Positions 28,332 to 35,701 of a DNA stretch of 64,000 nt are shown piece by piece. The first letter of the stretch is position 1, and each line of letters begins with the position of its first letter. Origin of the DNA: an uncultured Draconibacterium sp. (GTDB lineage: Bacteria > Bacteroidota > Bacteroidia > Bacteroidales > Prolixibacteraceae); NCBI RefSeq assembly GCF_963675585.1, contig NZ_OY776414.1:2025001-2089000 (forward strand). Direction: 5' to 3'. The notes under the pieces are model-generated. The model had not been told where the DNA came from. It ran no database searches and saw nothing but the letters and a program-made list of their open reading frames with translations. Made by a program: the position numbers and the translations under genes.

Positions 28332-28993
28332 TATAAAATAGCTGCAAGGTGTTGCATTGCCAGTTCAGGACTTGTTAAAATAGGTACCTTTTTATCTTCT
28401 TCAGAAAGTTGATCGACAACACGCGCCATTGATGCCTGTGCCAATACAATAACATCAACTTGTTGCGCCAGTTCTTTTAGGGCTGAAGCTACCGATTCGT
28501 CGTGAATTTCAGGTTTTCCGCCCATCAAGGCATCAAAAGCTCCCTCGCAAAGTTTCGAAGTCAGTTGAATTTCTTTTCCGGCCACAATTGCCCTTCGACG
28601 AACCAAATCGCTGGTAGGTTCCAGGGTTGTCGACAAAGTGGCTACCACACCAATTTTAGTTCCCATTTGTACCGCTTTGTCGGCCATTGGCTGATCGACA
28701 CGTAAAACCGGAACGCCGGTGAGTGACGCAGAACTTTCCACCGCTGCTCCAATCGACGAACAGGTTACCAGAATAAAATCGGCACCGGCAGCTTCGGCCG
28801 AGCCCACATAATCCACAACCCTTCGGGCAGTGTCGGGTGTCATTGCTCCACGTTCGATGGTATTTTTTATCAGACTGTCGTCAACAATATTGAATACTTT
28901 CAGGTTTTTATCGGAAAGATATTTATTGGTTAATTCCTGAAAAACAGGAACCAGAGTTGCTGAAGTGTGAATTAGTCCTAATGTTTTAGTCAT
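28331..28993 (-). CDS. Aspartate/glutamate-racemase superfamily protein
   Basis: This 220-residue cytoplasmic protein has the Asp/Glu racemase fold: GLIHTSATLVPVF at the start, the first catalytic cysteine Cys78 in VTCSSIGAAVESS, and a second half-domain with IGVVATLSTTLEPTSDL. Where the family usually has its second cysteine, the sequence reads VLAQASMARV (182-191) without Cys. Members lacking one cysteine can be isomerases or other enzymes, so racemase activity should not be assumed. It is coupled to the BASS transporter by a TAATG overlap. Confidence 0.85.
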   Translation of the reverse strand: MTKTLGLIHTSATLVPVFQELTNKYLSDKNLKVFNIVDDSLIKNTIERGAMTPDTARRVVDYVGSAEAAGADFILVTCSSIGAAVESSASLTGVPVLRVDQPMADKAVQMGTKIGVVATLSTTLEPTSDLVRRRAIVAGKEIQLTSKLCEGAFDALMGGKPEIHDESVASALKELAQQVDVIVLAQASMARVVDQLSEEDKKVPILTSPELAMQHLAAIL

Positions 28994-29078
28994 AGTATTT
29001 TGTTTTATTGATTTTCGTTATCAGTTTTCTGTCTCCAATCTTAAAGGCTAAAGCCTCTTCTGTATTCCACTTTTCAAC

Positions 29079-29166
29079 CACCGCGCTGAAGCCTCGGTGT
29101 AAAATTTTAATTTCTTATTTAATCTGTTTTAATTTGCCTCTTTTTACACCATGCTTTAGCTTGGTG
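29079..29166. repeat. Imperfect inverted repeat in intergenic region
   Basis: CACCGCGCTGAAGCCTCGGT at 29079 and its imperfect complement near 29142-29166 (ACACCATGCTTTAGCTTGGTG) flank about 40 bases. A small AGGCTAAAGCCT hairpin lies just before it at about 29045-29056. The whole 213-base gap between the DUF5703 and racemase-like genes is made of such elements. It could fold into a long hairpin RNA. The function is unknown. Confidence 0.5.
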
Positions 29167-29206
29167 ATCTTTAATTCGCTGTGCAAAATGGCTTTAGCAT
29201 TTAATT

Positions 29207-31525
29207 TTATTTCAATAATATCTCAACATCATCAAGGCGTTCTTCGGGAATCACATTAATTATTTTAGCTTCCCCATTTATCAATTCTGCTTCAACCACG
29301 GTATTTCCGGAGGCGTGTAATTTAAAATGCACATCCCAATCCTTTGGCCAGGCCGGGAAAAGATAAATTTTATCGCCATTTGTCTGAAGCAGCATTTCCT
29401 GCACCCCAATCATTCCCGAGCCTCCCCAGTTGTGATCGGGCACCCAATCGAAACCTGGTCCCCAAAAGGCAGGAAACCGTCGTCCCGAATCCTGCAATTT
29501 TAAAATCGTCTGTTGTTTGGCTTCCTCTGTTAAACCCAAGCGGGCAGCAAAAATGCCGTATTGTTTCCAACTTTCGTGGCCTTTAAAACGCTGAACATCC
29601 GGATCGAAGAGATAGGTATTTTTTGCAATTTCCAGATCAGGTTTGCCAACTCCGTAAACTCCCCACGGATAAACCGGATACAACTGCGGCACTTCGGTGT
29701 TATTAATTCGTTCCCATAATTTTGCGGGCGAAATCATTGTTTTTCCATCAATTTCTCTGAAACTCAAAGGCGGAACCCGATTCAGAAATTCGGTCCACTT
29801 TGCTTTGCTTGTTTCATCAATATATTTTTCGGGCAAATCGAGCAGAGCTTTTGTTACCGTTTCCAAAGCAGCAATGGTTGAACTTGCATTGTACGCCATT
29901 TTATAGGTCTCACACGCCGATCCCGGATATAAAACCAAATGACCGTTTTCGTCCAGTGTTTTTGCGCCCCTGTTTTTTGCCAGGTATTGGTAATGTTCGT
30001 CAAAAAATGTCAGGCAACTTTCAATCAACGGAATGTATTCAGAAATGTCAGTTTTGTTGTATTGATACAATTGAATCGCCATCCAGCAAAATTCAAGCGA
30101 AGTGTCCCACTGGTATTCGAGCCAGGCGTTGTAGGTCATTCCGGCATCGTATCCTTGCGGGCGTTTCCAACCGTATTCACTCGGATTTGGCAAGCCAAAA
30201 TTCTCAATTTGCTCATTAAAAGAAGCGCCTACGTGCCCCCAGTATTGTTGACTGCGCAATTCACCATTTTTCAGAATTCGTTTGTAAAAATCAAGTTGCG
30301 GTTTTATCAGCTCAAAATCACCCGATTTTAACATGGGGAAATACACCAAACGCTGGTTCTGTGCCGTAAATGTTCCACCACCCCAATTCCTGAAATCGGG
30401 AGAGAACGGACGTTCCGGATTTACAAACTGCGGATCGTAGATAAACAGGCCACCATTAAATTTTGTCGGATATTCTCCCCTGGCATTGCAGCCCAGCATA
30501 TAACGAAACAGCTGATAGTTGCGGCCAACCTGCCATTCCACCAGATTTTCGTTTTTACTTTCAGGCTGAATAGAAACAAAACTTCTGTTCCAGTATTCTT
30601 TCCACCAGTTTAAGGTTTCGCTGCGTGCCGTTTTTTTCTTTGCAGATCCGTTTTTTATTACTGATTCCAATACTGCATTCCAATCAGAAAGATTTTCATA
30701 CTGGCCGGTATGCAAATAAATTTCCAGACTTTGCTTTTTCGCCGCTGTTTTACTTTTTAAAGTCCAGGCTTTAAATTCACTATCAATGTATTTTCCGACG
30801 GAAGTACCATCAGCAATAAAATTTTCGCCCGCCATTTTCCCACCAAAAGTGAGGTTTTTAAGCGGGTCGAATAGTTGATCTTTTACGGCCTCCATCTGTT
30901 GCTGACGAACAACCACATCAAACATGGTTTCTCCCGTATTTCGGTGGTAAAACTCAACCGAGTTCTCCTTAAAGCTAATTTCATCTTTTTTGATTAGAAG
31001 TCCTTTGGGAGGCGCCCATTTGTATGAATTCCCAAAACTTTCAAATTTCTGAAGTTCACGATTCTCAAAACGCCAATTTTCATAAGTTGCTTCAACAGCT
31101 ATTTTTTGTGTGCTTTCAACATCCACATGAATTACAGGAGAAAAAACATCCACCCAAATCTCAATTTCCGTTGACTGATCTCCCTTTTCCCCGGTGATTT
31201 TAACGCTGCCACTCTGTAAATTCAGTTCCTGTTTAAAAGTGCCGTTATCGAACGGATTGGGTGATAACTTTAGACGAACACGGCCTAATTTTGGCATCCC
31301 GTTATTTTCGTCGAACGTACCGCTGCGTGCGATATAGAAAAAAACATCACCATTTTCAACCCATACATTTAAACCAATATCGCCACCTCCGCAAGGCATC
31401 GATTCGGATGAATTTTGGCTTTGCAAATCCCACACCTGATTGTAGGACTCCAATTCCGGATTTTGAGCGAATAAAGCTCCATGTATAATAATAAATAATA
31501 TGCCTATAATTTTATTCATTCTCAA
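29207..31525 (-). CDS. DUF5703-domain protein, GH95-like (alpha/alpha)6 fold, putative hydrolase
   Basis: This 772-residue secreted protein has a signal peptide ending HGALFAQ. The N-terminal DUF5703 beta domain (about 25-290) carries SESMPCGGGDIGLNVWVENGD, given in outline, and PKLGRVRLKLSPNPF. The C-terminal part is an (alpha/alpha)6 barrel resembling GH95/GH65-type enzymes (NRSFVSIQPES, NWGGGTFTAQNQRLVYFPML, YPGSACETYKMAYNAS, WGGSGMIGVQEMLLQ). DUF5703 proteins are frequent in pectin and rhamnogalacturonan loci. A glycosidase role is likely but the substrate is unknown. Glu in CETYK and Asp in DHNWGG are possible catalytic residues. Confidence 0.82.
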   Translation of the reverse strand: MRMNKIIGILFIIIHGALFAQNPELESYNQVWDLQSQNSSESMPCGGGDIGLNVWVENGDVFFYIARSGTFDENNGMPKLGRVRLKLSPNPFDNGTFKQELNLQSGSVKITGEKGDQSTEIEIWVDVFSPVIHVDVESTQKIAVEATYENWRFENRELQKFESFGNSYKWAPPKGLLIKKDEISFKENSVEFYHRNTGETMFDVVVRQQQMEAVKDQLFDPLKNLTFGGKMAGENFIADGTSVGKYIDSEFKAWTLKSKTAAKKQSLEIYLHTGQYENLSDWNAVLESVIKNGSAKKKTARSETLNWWKEYWNRSFVSIQPESKNENLVEWQVGRNYQLFRYMLGCNARGEYPTKFNGGLFIYDPQFVNPERPFSPDFRNWGGGTFTAQNQRLVYFPMLKSGDFELIKPQLDFYKRILKNGELRSQQYWGHVGASFNEQIENFGLPNPSEYGWKRPQGYDAGMTYNAWLEYQWDTSLEFCWMAIQLYQYNKTDISEYIPLIESCLTFFDEHYQYLAKNRGAKTLDENGHLVLYPGSACETYKMAYNASSTIAALETVTKALLDLPEKYIDETSKAKWTEFLNRVPPLSFREIDGKTMISPAKLWERINNTEVPQLYPVYPWGVYGVGKPDLEIAKNTYLFDPDVQRFKGHESWKQYGIFAARLGLTEEAKQQTILKLQDSGRRFPAFWGPGFDWVPDHNWGGSGMIGVQEMLLQTNGDKIYLFPAWPKDWDVHFKLHASGNTVVEAELINGEAKIINVIPEERLDDVEILLK

Positions 31526-31531
31526 TTATTT

Positions 31532-31571
31532 AACCGCAAGGGACGCGAAGAAGACGCAAAGTTTGCCACGG
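31532..31571. repeat. GCAAGG-type degenerate repeat (left of GxxExxY gene 1)
   Basis: The segment contains ACCGCAAGGGACGCGAAG and GACGCAAAG. Its reverse complement resembles the repeats at 31971-32112 and 41245-41330 (CTTTGTGTCCCTTGCG, CTTTGCGGTT). It directly abuts the 3' end of the small nuclease-fold gene. Confidence 0.55.
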
Positions 31572-31573
31572 AT

Positions 31574-31951
31574 TTAAAGATTATTTACTACGCGTTTAAT
31601 TCCATTTTTAATGAGTGTAACATTAAAATTTATAAGCATCCCCAGCTTACAGTCTGACAATTTCAAATAAGTTAAAATCTGTGCCAGATGTACATCATTC
31701 AATGCTTCAACAGACTTAACTTCAATTATAACTTTCTCTTCAACCATTAAATCAATTCTATAACCAATATCGAGTTTAACTTCCTCATAAATTAAAGGAA
31801 GAGCTTTTTGCTTATCAACTTTCAATCCGGCATTTCTCAGTTCGTATAAAAGACATTCCTCGTAAGCGCTTTCGAGCAATCCCGGTCCTAAAGCTTTGTG
31901 AACCTTCAATGCACCTTCAAAGATTATTTTGGAAATCTCATTCTCGTTCAT
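31574..31951 (-). CDS. GxxExxY protein, PD-(D/E)XK nuclease fold
   Basis: This 125-residue protein has the name-giving motif GLLESAY (about 24-30) and a PD-(D/E)XK-like core: Asp in YRIDLMVEE followed by IIEVKSVEAL and a QILTYLK helix, the Q-x-x-x-Y arrangement of RecB-like nucleases. No cellular function is established for this family. The gene lies inside a degenerate repeat (type with GCAAGG), present on both sides. A second family member at 37245 lies inside a different repeat type. Nuclease activity is inferred from the fold. Confidence 0.88.
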   Translation of the reverse strand: MNENEISKIIFEGALKVHKALGPGLLESAYEECLLYELRNAGLKVDKQKALPLIYEEVKLDIGYRIDLMVEEKVIIEVKSVEALNDVHLAQILTYLKLSDCKLGMLINFNVTLIKNGIKRVVNNL

Positions 31952-31970
31952 GATTATATCTTTTATTTAT

Positions 31971-32112
31971 CATTGCAACCTTTGCGGTTAGATTTTCTTT
32001 TAGTTAAACCGCGAGGAGCGCTAAGTTATCGCAACGTTCGCCATGTTTTTACTATCTACCTAAAATTACTTTGTGTCCCTTGCGAAATCCTTTGCGTACT
32101 TTGCGGTTAGAT
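31971..32112. repeat. GCAAGG-type degenerate repeat (right of GxxExxY gene 1)
   Basis: Alternating direct and inverted copies of ACCTTTGCGGTTAG, AACCGCGAGGAGCGCTA and TTTGTGTCCCTTGCG fill the gap between the GxxExxY gene and the aminotransferase gene. A solo copy without a gene is at 41245-41330. Confidence 0.6.
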
Positions 32113-32135
32113 TTTTTGCAAAAAACGCATAAACA

Positions 32136-33383
32136 CTAGGATTTTCTTTTATACACTTTTGCCACGCGCTGAAAACCTTCTTCTATTTTTGCTTTGTCGT
32201 AAACAAGCGGACCAAAGGAAATGCGGATTCCATTTTTTAATGAAGCGCCAAAACCGCCACCCGGTACAAACACCACACCCGTTTTTTTAAGGATATCGGC
32301 AACAAACTCATCGCCATCCATTCCCACATCAACCACAGAATACAAGCCACCTTCAGGTACTGTATAGCGCGATGACAAATATTTTTCGATGCAGTAACAC
32401 AAAAATTCCGAAGCTCTTTGGTAATCGTCATTTATGCGTTTTATATAATCCTTCAACGATCCATCTTTTAAACCCTTGTTGATGTAGTTCGTCAAGGTCA
32501 TCTGGTGGATGGTATCCGGACAAAGCACCACACTTTGCTGAACCACTTTTAACGATTCAACTATATTTTCAGCAGCTTCGAGCCAGCCCAAACGACGGCC
32601 AAGTCCGCGGCACCATTTTGAATTTGAATATAATTTGATCAGGTTTGGATAGTCCTCCACCGAGTAAGTAAAATATTCAGGTTGCTCTTTCCCGTAAATG
32701 AATGTATTGTAGGCAAAATCGATGGTTACGTAACAATCGTATTTTAATGCCGTTTCCAACATCCTTTTTACAAATAAGTCGGGCAACATTTTGCCGGTGG
32801 GATTATCAGGACTGGAAAACAGCACCAACTTTGGTTTCTCCCTTTCCATAAAAAGTTCGAATTCGGATGCCAGCTTTTCTTCGTCTTCAGCAAACGTCCA
32901 TTTTTCGGCATCAAACACCGGAAAATGAACTGTTTCGCAATTGACTCCCATTTCAATCTGCTCCGGATAATTTGCATAAGCAGGATCCAGCAAAGCAATC
33001 TTATCATCCGGGTTTAGCAGAACTTTAAACAGCGAGTATGCCAACTGCGTAGAATTTGCGCCAATGATAATATTTTCCTCCTTTGATTTGGTGCCAAAAA
33101 GTTCGGCATTAAAATCAACCAGTGCTTTTTTTAACTCGGGACTACCATCGGAAGGACTGTAAGCACCTGTTTTATGAAACAGATCAGCGTCCTGCGCAAT
33201 GGCAATGTATTCCTGACGCAATTCTTCGGGTGCCCGGTGATTAACCCAGCCTCCGGCAAATGAAATTACATCGTTAGGATCGAGGCCCATTTTCACCAGA
33301 TTGGCAGGGCTCGCCATTTCCATAATTCGCCGGATGGGCGATGAAGTGACTCCGTTTTTAAATGAATCGGCTAATGTCAACAT
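32136..33383 (-). CDS. PLP-dependent aminotransferase class I/II
   Basis: This 415-residue fold-type-I enzyme shows the PLP Lys256 in YSNSKWCRGLGRRLGW, Asp222 in VTIDFAYN, DNPTG at 193-197, and the substrate-carboxylate Arg in GIRISFGP near the end. FAGGWVNHRAPEEL and TGAYSPSDGSPELKKAL place it with the aminoadipate/GntR-associated-type aminotransferases rather than with classical aspartate aminotransferase. The amino acceptor is not identifiable. On the same strand, after a repeat-filled gap, it follows a split transketolase and may process a keto compound formed by it; this link is conjecture. Confidence 0.9.
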   Translation of the reverse strand: MLTLADSFKNGVTSSPIRRIMEMASPANLVKMGLDPNDVISFAGGWVNHRAPEELRQEYIAIAQDADLFHKTGAYSPSDGSPELKKALVDFNAELFGTKSKEENIIIGANSTQLAYSLFKVLLNPDDKIALLDPAYANYPEQIEMGVNCETVHFPVFDAEKWTFAEDEEKLASEFELFMEREKPKLVLFSSPDNPTGKMLPDLFVKRMLETALKYDCYVTIDFAYNTFIYGKEQPEYFTYSVEDYPNLIKLYSNSKWCRGLGRRLGWLEAAENIVESLKVVQQSVVLCPDTIHQMTLTNYINKGLKDGSLKDYIKRINDDYQRASEFLCYCIEKYLSSRYTVPEGGLYSVVDVGMDGDEFVADILKKTGVVFVPGGGFGASLKNGIRISFGPLVYDKAKIEEGFQRVAKVYKRKS

Positions 33384-33455
33384 ATTTTGTTTTTTTAGTT
33401 TCGAGATACAAGCTGCGAGTAGTTAGTTACAAGCATCAAGAATCTTTTCATTTTA

Positions 33456-33547
33456 TCCACGAATTGCACGAATTACACGAATTCATTATCACAATACTGA
33501 TTTTTTACACCTACAGAATTCGATTAATCTGTGGAATTCGTGGACAT
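33456..33547. repeat. CACGAATT-type degenerate repeat, solo copy
   Basis: The segment contains tandem CACGAATTGCACGAATTAC and, inverted, CTGTGGAATTCGTGGACA. The same type flanks the second GxxExxY gene (37174-37236 and 37644-37712). Here no gene is enclosed. Next to it, 33405-33445, lies a degenerate GAGATACAAGCTGCGAG tract. Confidence 0.6.
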
Positions 33548-33636
33548 ATTTTCCTCTTTTCTATTCGATTTACTTTCTTACTTATAATGAGTTACGAATT
33601 TTAAGTATTCACAATGATTACAATAATTCAAAACTT

Positions 33637-34590
33637 TCACTCCTTAACTTTCCTTGCAATCGTTGCTTCGGCTGCTCTTATAATGTCATCCACACTCATT
33701 TCGTAATAATCGAGTAATTCCTGAGGCAATCCTGATCCGGGGAATGTATCCCTGAGTCCAATTCGTGCAATCGGGACCGGACAATTTTCGGCAGCAGTTT
33801 CCATTATCGCACTTCCCAAACCACCCATAATTGTATGGTCCTCGGCAGTAACGGCAGCTCCACATTTTTTTAATACAGCGGTCACGCCTTCCATATCGAG
33901 CGGTTTTACCGTGTGCACTTCCACCAGAGTAACTCCAATTCCTTTTGAGGCAAGAATTTCGCTGGCTTCCATTAAACGAGGCAATAAAATGCCATTTCCA
34001 AAAAGTGCTATATCAGTCCCATTTTCTTGCAGAACATTGATTTTAAAAGGTACAAAAGGTGTATCTTTTTCAAAAACCACAGGATCGCGGCCGCTTCCCA
34101 AACGAATGTAAACCGGCCCGGGAATTGATGCTGCTGCAATACAAGCTTGTCGCGCCTGATCGGCATCGGCCGGAACTAAAATGGTCATATTCGGTATGGT
34201 CCGCAAAATGCCAATATCCTCAAAAAACTGGTGAGTTGTTCCTTCGCGCTCGCCACCGGCAATACCGCCGTTTACTCCGGCCAGCTTTACATTCAAATTC
34301 GGATACGCAATGAATGTACGAATCTGCTCGCAGGCACGCATGGTAATAAATCCGGCGTAGGTAGCAAAAAACGGGATCATTCCTTCCAGCGCCAATCCGG
34401 CAGAAGTGGCTGCAGCATTCTGCTCAGCTATGCCAATTTCAACGTACTGGTCCGGATATTTCTCTACAAACTCAGTGGCACGCATCGCCAATAAACTGTC
34501 GGCGCAAACCAACATCACTTTATCATCTTTTTCAGCCAGAGTTTCCAAGCCCTGCATGAAACCTATTCGGGTGCTTTCTATTTTATTCAA
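33637..34590 (-). CDS. Transketolase, C-terminal (pyrimidine-binding) subunit
   Basis: This 317-residue protein matches the C-terminal half of transketolase. The ThDP-activating Glu56 is in EIGIAEQNAA, followed by FFATYAGFITMRACEQIR, GGIAGGEREGTTHQFFEDIGIL, given in outline, and a C-terminal domain with VTAEDHTIMGGLGSAI. Its start overlaps the stop of the N-terminal subunit gene by 8 bases, so the subunits are made together. Split transketolases include unusual enzymes of apulose-phosphate and sulfosugar pathways as well as uncharacterised ones. The position in a pectin locus suggests a specialised ketose phosphate, but no matching kinase or isomerase is present. Confidence 0.93.
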   Translation of the reverse strand: MNKIESTRIGFMQGLETLAEKDDKVMLVCADSLLAMRATEFVEKYPDQYVEIGIAEQNAAATSAGLALEGMIPFFATYAGFITMRACEQIRTFIAYPNLNVKLAGVNGGIAGGEREGTTHQFFEDIGILRTIPNMTILVPADADQARQACIAAASIPGPVYIRLGSGRDPVVFEKDTPFVPFKINVLQENGTDIALFGNGILLPRLMEASEILASKGIGVTLVEVHTVKPLDMEGVTAVLKKCGAAVTAEDHTIMGGLGSAIMETAAENCPVPIARIGLRDTFPGSGLPQELLDYYEMSVDDIIRAAEATIARKVKE

Positions 34591-35476
34591 GATCTTTTCC
34601 TCCTAAAATTGACATTGCTAATTCACGTTCTTCATCGGTTGGGACTCTTTTGTGCCAGGCATTGTTGCCCTCCATATACGGCACGCCTTTGCCCTTAACC
34701 GTTTTTGCTATAAATATCACCGGTTGATCGGGATTTGGAGCAGGCATTCCGGGAAGAATGGTCATTCCTTCCCTTTCCTCGCGTGATGCACGTCCACGTT
34801 TGGCAGCATTTTCAAGTGCCAGTGTCAGCAATTCGATATCGTGTCCATCTATTTCAACGGTATACCAGCCAAAAGCTCTCCATTTCTCAGGCAGATTATA
34901 CAAACCACTTATGTCTTCCACTGTTCCGCCGCTCTGCTTGCCGTTATTGTCGATAATGGCAATTAAGTTGTGCAGTTTGTACTTGGCAATATTCATGGCG
35001 GCCTCCCAAACCAAACCTTCGTTTAATTCTCCGTCGCCGGTTAAAACAAATGTTAGCGTATCGTCACCGCGACGACGGGCAGCCAATGCCATTCCACATC
35101 CTTGCGGTAAGCCGTGCCCCAACGAGCCGGAAGTTGCATCTACTCCGGGAGTTAATTTCTGAACCGGGTGCCCCTGCAAACGCGAATTCAGCGAACGCAG
35201 CGTTTTTAATTCAGCCGGAGGAAGATAACCGCGCCGCGCAAGTGCGGCATAATAAACCGGGCAGGCATGTCCTTTCGACAATATAAAACGATCGCGGCCT
35301 ACCCATTTGGGATTTTCAGGATCTAATTTCAAAATGTCGAAATAAAGTACTGCGAGAATATCCGCAATCGACATGCAGGGCCCGGGATGTCCATCGCCGG
35401 CGTAGTACACCGTATTTACCACATCGCGTCGCAATTGCGTTGCCATTGCAGTTATATGTTCTGTTCTTTTTGTCAT
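34583..35476 (-). CDS. Transketolase, N-terminal (diphosphate-binding) subunit
   Basis: This 297-residue protein matches the N-terminal half of transketolase. GHPGPCMSIADILAVLYF, KGHACPVYYAALA and the ThDP/Mg motif GDGELNEG through IAIIDNNGKQSGG are complete. It forms the active site with the C-terminal subunit encoded immediately downstream. A conventional single-chain transketolase would serve central metabolism, so this split copy beside pectin genes probably has a dedicated substrate (inference). Confidence 0.93.
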   Translation of the reverse strand: MTKRTEHITAMATQLRRDVVNTVYYAGDGHPGPCMSIADILAVLYFDILKLDPENPKWVGRDRFILSKGHACPVYYAALARRGYLPPAELKTLRSLNSRLQGHPVQKLTPGVDATSGSLGHGLPQGCGMALAARRRGDDTLTFVLTGDGELNEGLVWEAAMNIAKYKLHNLIAIIDNNGKQSGGTVEDISGLYNLPEKWRAFGWYTVEIDGHDIELLTLALENAAKRGRASREEREGMTILPGMPAPNPDQPVIFIAKTVKGKGVPYMEGNNAWHKRVPTDEERELAMSILGGKDLE

Positions 35477-35504
35477 ATTTTTTTCTCTTTTCTTTCTTAT
35501 TTCT

Positions 35505-35672
35505 TCGAATAGATTCCTCGCTTCACTCGGAATGACTTAGCTTGTATAAGTTCCGGTTTGGCGAGTGATTGGTTGGGCGAAAATGCCCAACCAATCACTC
35601 GCCAAACTACCTTTAACCCAACACTCAGTCATTCTGAGCTCATCCGTCAGCTGACAGAGAAGCGAAAGAATC
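35505..35672. repeat. Palindromic intergenic element with perfect 23-base hairpin
   Basis: The centre is a perfect inverted repeat of 23 bases per arm (35556-35578 and 35585-35607) around the loop GAAAAT. The outer parts are imperfectly complementary (ACTCGGAATGACT near 35525, AGTCATTCTGAGCT near 35628), so the whole region can fold as one long hairpin. The GGAATGAC/GTCATTC ends resemble the element at 63851-63918. It fills the gap between transketolase and the esterase gene, and may act as a terminator or be a small non-autonomous mobile element. Confidence 0.7.
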
Positions 35673-35701
35673 CGTTCTATTTCTGTAACTCATCTATCTT
35701 T

